A DNA stretch of 9,674 bases from positions 1 through 9,674 of the forward strand of contig JACCQV010000258.1 of NCBI GenBank assembly GCA_013813945.1, given 5' to 3'. The stretch's first letter is position 1, and each line of letters starts with the position of its first letter. Made by a program: the position numbers and the translations under genes. The DNA is from Deltaproteobacteria bacterium (GTDB lineage Bacteria; Myxococcota_A; Polyangia; Haliangiales; Haliangiaceae). Of this stretch, positions 1 through 4,582 are shown in pieces. The notes below the pieces were generated by a model. The model saw only the letters and a list, made by a program, of their open reading frames with translations. It made no database searches and had not been told where the DNA came from.

Positions 1-155
1 GGCTCGTCCTCGGCGGGCTCGATCCCTGCGATCTCATCAGCATCGAGGGGCTGGAAAGGGATTGCGGGGGTGTCCGCCAAGATCTTGCCGCCACCGCCAC
101 CACCGCACGCTGCCGAGAGAGCCAGCACCATTAGAAAGATTCGATTCCGCATCAT
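1..155 (-). CDS. Lipoprotein, 5' part only (runs off left edge)
   Basis: Reading the minus strand from an ATG at 155 gives an open frame to the window edge (51 complete codons). The protein begins with a short signal sequence: R3 and R5, a hydrophobic core over residues 6-13, then LSAAC with the predicted lipidated cysteine at residue 17, followed directly by six glycines and an acidic, proline-containing stretch. Cysteine followed by a flexible glycine linker is a usual lipoprotein N-terminus. The lipobox is not fully canonical, with Ser at -3 instead of Leu/Val. A second ATG at 152 is an equally possible start. No clear ribosome binding site precedes either. The functional domain lies outside the window, so no role can be given. 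It is transcribed divergently from the gene starting at 384. Confidence 0.7.
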   Translation of the reverse strand, partial: MMRNRIFLMVLALSAACGGGGGGKILADTPAIPFQPLDADEIAGIEPAEDE

Positions 156-164
156 GTGAGGCCG

Positions 165-170
165 ACGCTA
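165..170 (-). promoter_or_regulatory. Possible -10 element of the left-edge lipoprotein gene
   Basis: On the minus strand TAGCGT lies 9 nt before the ATG at 155. It fits a TAnnnT -10 pattern and would place the transcript start within a few bases of the start codon. No -35 match was seen. The rest of the 156-383 spacer between the two divergent genes shows no RNA gene and no convincing promoter for the plus-strand gene at 384. Confidence 0.25.
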
Positions 171-383
171 GCACAGCCCCCACCGTCGGTGCGCTCGGCT
201 GCCTCACTGCGCGGATTAGCTCGGGAAAGCCGACCCACAGCGGACCTACCCAGCGGACAACCTCGCACTTGGCGCGAGACGTGAGCCCATTCGCACGAGC
301 GTGCGCCGACGAGGCATCTGACGTCGCGTTCAGGCTACGGGGACGCGCTCGGTGCGGGCACACAGGCTGCAATCACTCGTTGC

Positions 384-815
384 GTGGGAACCGCCATCAT
401 CAACAAAGAATCCGAAGCCAACGGCGAGACCGGCGCCAAGATCGGCGATCTCCTTCATCGAATCACCGATGACGTGAAGACGATCGCCTCCAACGAGGTC
501 GAGCTCGCGAAGCTCGAGCTGACGCGAACGGCAAAGAAGTCCGTCGCGGACACGGCTGTTGTGCTGTTCGGCGCGATCGTCGCGCTGATCGGGCTCAGCC
601 TCCTCGCTGTGGTCGCCGTTGTCGCGCTCGAGCCGGTGATCCCGGCGCTATGGCTACGGCTCCTGATCATGTCACTCGTCTACCTCGCGATCGGCGGCGG
701 TATCGCCGTCGCGTTCGGCAAGAAGTTGGGATCTGACATCAAGCCGAACCTCGACCTACCGGCGCGCGAGGCAAAGCAGACCGTTGAAGCGATCAAGGAG
801 GGACTCCGTGGCTGA
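384..815 (+). CDS. YqjE-like inner-membrane protein (DUF1469 / phage holin superfamily)
   Basis: A 143-aa protein with an amphipathic N-terminal helix (about residues 18-52, rich in Glu, Lys and Asp, including SNEVELAKLELTRTAKK), two hydrophobic membrane helices (about 56-82 and 90-112) separated by a short EPVIP loop, and a charged C-terminal tail. This is the layout of the DUF1469/Phage_holin_3_6 family (PF07332), which includes E. coli YqjE. The holin name is only a superfamily label: nothing phage-like is nearby. The start is GTG at 384; it has no obvious ribosome binding site and no ATG alternative downstream. The gene overlaps the next one by 8 nt, and pairing with a YqjD/ElaB-like gene mirrors the E. 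coli yqjD-yqjE neighbourhood in reversed order. The family's biochemical role is unknown; an inner-membrane location is inferred. Confidence 0.78.
   Translation: MGTAIINKESEANGETGAKIGDLLHRITDDVKTIASNEVELAKLELTRTAKKSVADTAVVLFGAIVALIGLSLLAVVAVVALEPVIPALWLRLLIMSLVYLAIGGGIAVAFGKKLGSDIKPNLDLPAREAKQTVEAIKEGLRG
795..802 (+). promoter_or_regulatory. Strong ribosome binding site fixing the start at 808
   Basis: AAGGAGGG lies inside the last codons of the upstream gene, 5 nt before the GTG at 808. It is the best Shine-Dalgarno match in the window. It decides against the in-frame TTG at 784, and with the 8-nt gene overlap it points to translational coupling. Confidence 0.8.
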
Positions 816-1164
816 TATCATCGATCCACCCGCTGCGCCCGTACGCGAAGAGTACGAGATCAAGACCGAGATCGACGAGGCCCAGCAGGACCTCGAGCAA
901 GGTCTCGGTGAGCTGAAGGACGCGATCCTCGAAAAGGTCGACGTCAAGGCACGCGTCGAGCGTGTCATCGATGAGAAGAAGGACCAGGCGATGGACTACG
1001 TGGTCCGCGCTCGCGAGATCGCCATGGACCTCTACGCTCGCGGCCGCGCGTTCGTCCGCGACGAGCCATTGCTCGCAGTGGGCATCGTCGGCGGTGTCGT
1101 TCTGCTTGCCGGCGCGGCGTTCGCCGTTCGCCGGAAGGTGGTCGAGACCGCCGTTCTCGACTGA
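808..1164 (+). CDS. YqjD/ElaB- or DUF3618-like helical membrane-anchored protein
   Basis: A 118-aa protein. Residues 1-18 are a Pro/Asp-rich leader and about 19-80 form one long charged helix containing TEIDEAQQDLEQGLGELKDA, probably coiled-coil. The segment FVRDEPLLAVGIVGGVVLLA (about 82-101) begins the single membrane helix, which ends in basic RRK at 108-110. A charged helix followed by a (R)xxPxxAVG membrane segment near the C-terminus is typical of DUF883 (ElaB/YqjD), whose E. coli members sit in the inner membrane and associate with ribosomes in stationary phase. The N-terminal helix also resembles DUF3618, so family placement stays open between the two. The start GTG at 808 is supported by an AAGGAGGG site. 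It forms an operon with the YqjE-like gene, with an intrinsic terminator 23 nt after its stop. Confidence 0.75.
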   Translation: MADIIDPPAAPVREEYEIKTEIDEAQQDLEQGLGELKDAILEKVDVKARVERVIDEKKDQAMDYVVRAREIAMDLYARGRAFVRDEPLLAVGIVGGVVLLAGAAFAVRRKVVETAVLD

Positions 1165-1186
1165 CCTGGCCTACATCGAATCAACC

Positions 1187-1219
1187 GCGAGCCCCACACC
1201 GGGGCTCGCTTTCGTTTTG
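1187..1219 (+). terminator. Intrinsic terminator of the YqjE/YqjD-like operon
   Basis: A perfect 9-bp stem, GCGAGCCCC (1187-1195) with GGGGCTCGC (1201-1209), has a 5-nt loop and is followed by a T-rich tail, TTTCGTTTT. It starts 23 nt after the stop codon of the preceding gene. This is the only textbook Rho-independent terminator found in the window. Confidence 0.88.
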
Positions 1220-1338
1220 GCTGCGCGCACCGCTGTGCGAACGCGCTCGGTGTCGTTCCGGTCGCGGCGCGTATGGCCCCTTGCAGCGCCGGTCGCGCCT
1301 GAACGAGCCTTGTTCGCTGATTGGCACGGGTCGTGAGT

Positions 1339-1342
1339 AAGG
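1339..1342 (+). promoter_or_regulatory. Likely ribosome binding site of the DUF3943 gene
   Basis: AAGG lies 9 nt before the ATG at 1352, within GTAAGGTCC. A TTGGCA resembling a -35 box is at 1321-1326, but no good -10 follows at normal spacing before the start codon, so no promoter is called. Confidence 0.4.
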
Positions 1343-1351
1343 TCCTCATAT

Positions 1352-2836
1352 ATGCGCGTGGCTTCGCCTAGCACCGTTCTCCTGCTCGCTCTTGCGACCC
1401 CGGCGGCGGCCGATCTCCCCGACGTCGCTGACCTCGACATGGACCTCGTGTCGGGCGAGGAGCAGGCGATCAACTACAAGTACAAGTGGCCCGTGATGGC
1501 CCTGGAGCAGCTGGCGTGGCTCGCCCCGCCGACCATCTACTACTTCAGCACGACGAACTTGCAGCGCGAGGACTTCGAGCTCAAGTGGGACAGGGAGAGC
1601 TGGAAGAAGAAGCTCGTCACGTTCGACGGTGTCGTGTTCGACACGGGTAACTGGACCTCCAATGCGTTCCGCCATCCGGTGTTCGGCGCGATCAGCTATC
1701 AGATCGGTCGCTCCAATGGCTTCTCGCCGTTCGCTGCGACGCTGATCGACTTCACGGTGGCGGTGGTCTGGGAGTACGTCGTCGAGTATCGCGAGCTGGT
1801 CTCGATCAACGATCTCATGGTCAACACGATCTCGGGATTCATGATCGGAGAGCCGCTCTTCCAGCTCGGCAAGCTCGGCGATCACAAGGGTGTTGGCTGG
1901 GCCCGCAAGAGCATCGCGGCGGTGTCGTCTCCGGTGCACACGGCCCACAGAATCGCGGGATATCCGAGCTGGAAGCTCGACACCCGGCCGTGGACAGACT
2001 TCGAGCTCTCGGTTGGCGGCAACCTCGCCGATCACGGCTCCACTCGATCGGGAGAAGTCGGCGTCGACATCGATCTCGAGCTCATCCGCGACGCGCGCTA
2101 TGGCGTGCCGGGTACCGGATCGCAGTGGACAGGCCTCGCGGCATTCAACCGCGTCATGGGTCAGGCACGATTCGGTCAAGGCGAGCTGTCGCGTTCGCAA
2201 TTCCGAACGGCGACGACCTATTTCGGCAAGTACTCGCGTTCGATCGATGACGCGATCAACGGGTCCGACTCGTTCTTCGGACTCGCGACCGGATTTGACT
2301 ACGAGACACGCGAGATGCCGATGGAGGTCGATCGCTACGCGATCTTTCACCTGTTCGGCCCCAAGGTCGCCCTCGGCCTCTGGCGCGGCAAGAACCACTA
2401 CACCTGGGAGACCGGAGCGTCGCTCGACGCCGGCATGATGCAGGCCCATGTGTTCGGTCCCGTGCTTCCGTTCCCGGAGTTCCCGCAGACGTCGGTCTTG
2501 CAGACCCGCGGGTACTACTTCGGCGGTGGCCTCTCCGCGTCGACGCGGCTTCGCCTCGAGAGTCCGGTGTGGACCGCGGAGCTCGAGGGCCGTGCGTACC
2601 AGATGTGGTCGATCGACGGCCGTGATCGCATGGAGACCGGCGCTGGCGCCGATGACCCGCGCAATGTGTCGGACACCCGGTTCTCCGCACTCGCGGCAGT
2701 CGGCGTCCGCCCCGGCATCGCGAACGCCAAGCTCGAGCTGACCCTCGAAGGCACGGCGCGGCGCGGCGCGTGGGAAGACGACACGCGGACGACGAAGGAG
2801 ATCACGACGGGTGCCCGCATGGGCCTACCGTTCTGA
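1352..2836 (+). CDS. DUF3943 family outer-membrane-type protein
   Basis: A 494-aa protein with a cleavable signal peptide (hydrophobic core about residues 8-16, likely cleavage after TPAAA at residue 20). Residues about 95-170 carry the conserved features I associate with DUF3943 (PF13084): a GNWTSNAFRHPVFGAISYQI segment, a WEYVVEY motif at 140-146, SINDL at 151-155 and a Gly-Glu pair at 166-167. The remaining 300 residues alternate polar and hydrophobic positions in short strands with many aromatic residues. The last residue is Phe after a strand-like GARMGLPF, the usual terminal signature of outer-membrane beta-barrels. The family has no established function; a lipid- or porin-like envelope role would be a guess. 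The ATG at 1352 is preceded by AAGG. The gene converges with the EEP-family gene, with only 6 nt between stops. Confidence 0.82.
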   Translation: MRVASPSTVLLLALATPAAADLPDVADLDMDLVSGEEQAINYKYKWPVMALEQLAWLAPPTIYYFSTTNLQREDFELKWDRESWKKKLVTFDGVVFDTGNWTSNAFRHPVFGAISYQIGRSNGFSPFAATLIDFTVAVVWEYVVEYRELVSINDLMVNTISGFMIGEPLFQLGKLGDHKGVGWARKSIAAVSSPVHTAHRIAGYPSWKLDTRPWTDFELSVGGNLADHGSTRSGEVGVDIDLELIRDARYGVPGTGSQWTGLAAFNRVMGQARFGQGELSRSQFRTATTYFGKYSRSIDDAINGSDSFFGLATGFDYETREMPMEVDRYAIFHLFGPKVALGLWRGKNHYTWETGASLDAGMMQAHVFGPVLPFPEFPQTSVLQTRGYYFGGGLSASTRLRLESPVWTAELEGRAYQMWSIDGRDRMETGAGADDPRNVSDTRFSALAAVGVRPGIANAKLELTLEGTARRGAWEDDTRTTKEITTGARMGLPF

Positions 2837-2842
2837 GCGCGA

Positions 2843-3745
2843 TCAGGGCAGCGTGACGTCGACCCAGATCGGCCAGTGATCGGAGCCGCCGACCGTGCGG
2901 TCGACGAAGCCTTTGCCGACAACCAGGCCGCGCGTGTAGATCGCATCGAGGCGCGACTCCACACCGAGCATCCGCTCGGTCGGACCCACGTCCGCTGTCG
3001 GGGTCGCAAACCCGAGGGCACGCATGTAGTCGTCGAGCAGCGGCGCCTGATCCGTATCGACGATCTGCGCCGTGGGAACGAGTGGCACGGCGCCCTCCTC
3101 CCACAGATAAGGGTTGGTGTTGACGTCACCCGCGACGATCACTTGCTCCGGTGCGTCGATGATGGCCGGTCGGAAGTGAAGAATCCGATCGGTGATGTTG
3201 ATGTGCGTCTCGAGGTGAACGTTGACGACGTGGAGGCGAACCTCGCCGACGACGATGTCGGCGGAGATCGCGATCCGCTGCTGGCCACCATCGGTCAGCG
3301 GGAGCGCCATCACGTCGACGTTCTCGATCGGGAACCGCGACATCAGCGCAAGTCCATGGGTCCCTGTCTTCTTGACGCGGCCCGGAACGTACACATAGCC
3401 GAGGTCGAGCTGCTGCGCGAGACGGCGAGCGCGCGTCGCACCCTCGTCGGGATAGCTCTCTTCCTCCTGGATCATGAACAGCGCCGCATCCGCGATCGCT
3501 GCGTTGCCGCGAATCTCGTTCGCGAGCAGCACCGGATCGCCGCCCATCTCGACGTTGAACGACACCACGCGGAACACATCGCCCGACGTCATCGGCACGG
3601 GCAACGCACGCGTGGTTCCTCCCCGGTCCGGCGCAAGCTCGCCGGTGACGGACTCGATGTCGACCCACTCGGTGGTCGCGCCGAGATCAACGCCGCAGCC
3701 CACGAGGAGGAGCGGCAGAAGCGCCCCGCGGATCAGAAGGCCCAC
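2843..3745 (-). CDS. Lipoprotein of the endonuclease/exonuclease/phosphatase (EEP) family
   Basis: From a GTG at 3745 the product is 300 aa. A signal sequence ends in a canonical lipobox, LVGC, with the lipidated cysteine at residue 17. The rest is a complete EEP (DNase I / sphingomyelinase-like, PF03372) domain with metal-binding and catalytic motifs in order: SFNVE (N64), IQE (E94), HGLALMSR (H130), NVHLETH (H177), AGDVN (D207, N209), RLDAI (D267) and GSDHWPI (D289, H290). All key residues are present, so an active Mg-dependent phosphodiesterase is likely. The substrate (nucleic acid, phospholipid or inositol phosphate) cannot be told from sequence. Lipid anchoring places it in the periplasm or at the surface. 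A GTG at 3766 would add 7 residues; longer frames up to 3886 merely overlap the upstream gene. It overlaps that gene's 3' end by 13 nt, so co-transcription is likely. Confidence 0.85.
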   Translation of the reverse strand: MGLLIRGALLPLLLVGCGVDLGATTEWVDIESVTGELAPDRGGTTRALPVPMTSGDVFRVVSFNVEMGGDPVLLANEIRGNAAIADAALFMIQEEESYPDEGATRARRLAQQLDLGYVYVPGRVKKTGTHGLALMSRFPIENVDVMALPLTDGGQQRIAISADIVVGEVRLHVVNVHLETHINITDRILHFRPAIIDAPEQVIVAGDVNTNPYLWEEGAVPLVPTAQIVDTDQAPLLDDYMRALGFATPTADVGPTERMLGVESRLDAIYTRGLVVGKGFVDRTVGGSDHWPIWVDVTLP

Positions 3746-4224
3746 CCGAGATCCATCCCGAGCCACGGCGCAACGCCACTCTTGCCCGCCACGCCCATCA
3801 CGAACAGCCGCGCGAAGATCGCGCCGCGATACTCGTAGCCGGTCGACAGCTGAGCACCGATACCTGTCTCGCTCGTCCCCATCCATTCAGGAACCGGCGA
3901 GGGAGTCCTCAGATGCACGAGCTGCGGACCGGCATCGACGAACAGACGGTGCGAACGAACACCAAGCGGATACACGGTCAGTGACGGACTGAACGTGAAC
4001 ATCCGTTGATCGCTGAGCACCGTATACGATCCGAGTGCTCCGATCCCGATCCGGCGATGCACCTGGTGGGTGTAGCCGAGCCCCCACGTGCCCCCTTTGC
4101 CGAGCAGCTCGACGTAGAGCGCGCGGCGCGGCGGTGCCGACGTGGTCGTGGCAGTTGCGGGGTCCGCGTATGCGCTCTGCATCGTCATCACGACGAGCAA
4201 GACCCACCCCCAGGACCTGACCAT
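3733..4224 (-). CDS. Small outer-membrane beta-barrel-like protein
   Basis: A 163-aa protein with a signal peptide (VLLVVMTMQSAYA, likely cleavage after residue 20), a short Thr/Ala/Pro linker, and about seven alternating amphipathic strands rich in Gly and aromatic residues, ending WLGMDLGWAF. The terminal Phe and the strand pattern suggest a small eight-strand-type outer-membrane barrel; no specific family was recognised. The ATG at 4224 has no Shine-Dalgarno site but has TACCCT 7 nt upstream, compatible with a leaderless transcript. Its 3' end overlaps the EEP lipoprotein gene by 13 nt in another frame, so the two probably form an operon. A structural or anchoring partnership with that enzyme is possible but unproven. 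Confidence 0.72.
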   Translation of the reverse strand: MVRSWGWVLLVVMTMQSAYADPATATTTSAPPRRALYVELLGKGGTWGLGYTHQVHRRIGIGALGSYTVLSDQRMFTFSPSLTVYPLGVRSHRLFVDAGPQLVHLRTPSPVPEWMGTSETGIGAQLSTGYEYRGAIFARLFVMGVAGKSGVAPWLGMDLGWAF

Positions 4225-4231
4225 TACGAGC

Positions 4232-4237
4232 AGGGTA
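4232..4237 (-). promoter_or_regulatory. Putative -10 element before the small barrel gene
   Basis: TACCCT on the minus strand lies 7 nt before the ATG at 4224. This spacing would put the transcript start at or just before the start codon, matching the lack of any ribosome binding site. The same arrangement occurs before the genes at 4582 and 7538. The element lies partly within the inverted repeat at 4234-4262. No -35 match was seen. Confidence 0.4.
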
Positions 4238-4262
4238 GCTGCGCGAACGGGCAGCGCCTACC
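4234..4262. repeat. Imperfect inverted repeat between two minus-strand genes
   Basis: GGTAGCTGC (4234-4242) pairs with GCAGC (4251-4255) plus TACC (4259-4262), giving a 9-bp stem with a 3-nt bulge and an 8-nt loop. It lies between the stop of the Cys-rich gene (4286) and the start of the barrel gene (4224). There is no T-run, so it could be a weak terminator for the Cys-rich gene or an operator over the downstream -10 element. Nothing in the sequence decides between these. Confidence 0.4.
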
Positions 4263-4285
4263 ACTTATTGCCCTAAGAGATTTCC

Positions 4286-4582
4286 TCACCGGCGGCACTC
4301 GCGTGAGCAGTCGATACAGGTGTTCCCGCATGGGCAGCCCTTCGTGCATTGCGGCTTCTTGACGTGACAGGTCAGCGAGCAGTCGATGCAGGTATCTCCG
4401 CACGGGCACCCGGTGGTGCATCGCGGCGCGCTCCCTGCCCGGCCCCGGCGCTCGGTCTGGCCACACTGCGTGATCCCGACCCCCACACTGGCGAGCGCCG
4501 CCGCCGCGATCGCCGCGCCAACGGCTCGCTTCCGCCTGGTGGACCATCTCGTGACAGGGTCCTGGATCGGCACGTCGGCCAT
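4286..4582 (-). CDS. Small Cys-rich tandem-repeat protein with N-terminal membrane segment
   Basis: A 98-aa protein. An N-terminal basic patch (RWSTRRKR, 12-19) precedes one hydrophobic segment (about 20-38, Ala/Gly-rich), which is a signal anchor or uncleaved signal. After a short linker come two near-identical 18-residue cysteine units, 55-72 and 79-96, exactly 24 residues apart. Each has the pattern C-x3-C-x-C-x3-C-x2-C-x3-C with the core GCPCG-D/N-TCIDCS. Together with C40 there are 13 cysteines. The regular spacing is strong evidence that the gene is real even though it overlaps nothing recognisable. Function is unknown: a disulfide-stabilised periplasmic module, metal binding or a metal-cluster site are possible. 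C40 follows ITQ, which is a poor lipobox. TAGCCT lies 6 nt before the ATG. It starts head to head with the kinase gene. Confidence 0.75.
   Translation of the reverse strand: MADVPIQDPVTRWSTRRKRAVGAAIAAAALASVGVGITQCGQTERRGRAGSAPRCTTGCPCGDTCIDCSLTCHVKKPQCTKGCPCGNTCIDCSRECRR
4295..4420 (-). repeat. Tandem coding repeat of the six-cysteine unit
   Basis: Two 54-bp units, at 4367-4420 and 4295-4348 (72-bp period), encode the two six-cysteine modules. They are also recognisably similar at DNA level, for example around GAGCAGTCGAT, which occurs in both copies on the plus strand. Internal duplication is the simplest origin. Confidence 0.7.

Noticed and set aside
62..472. Plus-strand open frame of 136 codons near the left edge
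   Set aside because: It is Arg/Ser/His-rich and overlaps a minus-strand lipoprotein start and the YqjE-like gene in another frame. It has no start context or domain.
784..807. TTG start for the YqjD-like gene
   Set aside because: The AAGGAGGG site at 795-802 lies downstream of this TTG and fits the GTG at 808.
384..815. Reading the YqjE-like gene as evidence of a prophage holin
   Set aside because: No lysin, structural or integrase gene is nearby. The holin label is only a superfamily name, and the pairing with a YqjD-like gene explains the context better.
1321..1351. TTGGCA as the -35 box of the DUF3943 gene
   Set aside because: With usual spacing the -10 would fall on or next to the start codon and matches the consensus poorly.
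1346..2449. Minus-strand open frame of 367 codons opposite the DUF3943 gene
   Set aside because: Its composition is that of an antisense shadow, and the opposite strand has a signal peptide, family motifs and a barrel C-terminus.
2876..3838. Plus-strand open frame of 320 codons opposite the EEP gene
   Set aside because: It has no motifs and is Arg/Asp/His-rich, while the minus strand carries the full set of EEP catalytic residues.
3746..3886. N-terminal extension of the EEP lipoprotein
   Set aside because: It would bury the lipobox far inside the protein and lies within the barrel-protein gene. A start at 3745 or 3766 gives a proper signal peptide.
4386..4580. N-terminal extension of the kinase by 65 codons
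   Set aside because: This stretch is the antisense of the cysteine-repeat gene and shows no kinase-like or signal sequence. Coding character begins at the ATG at 4581.
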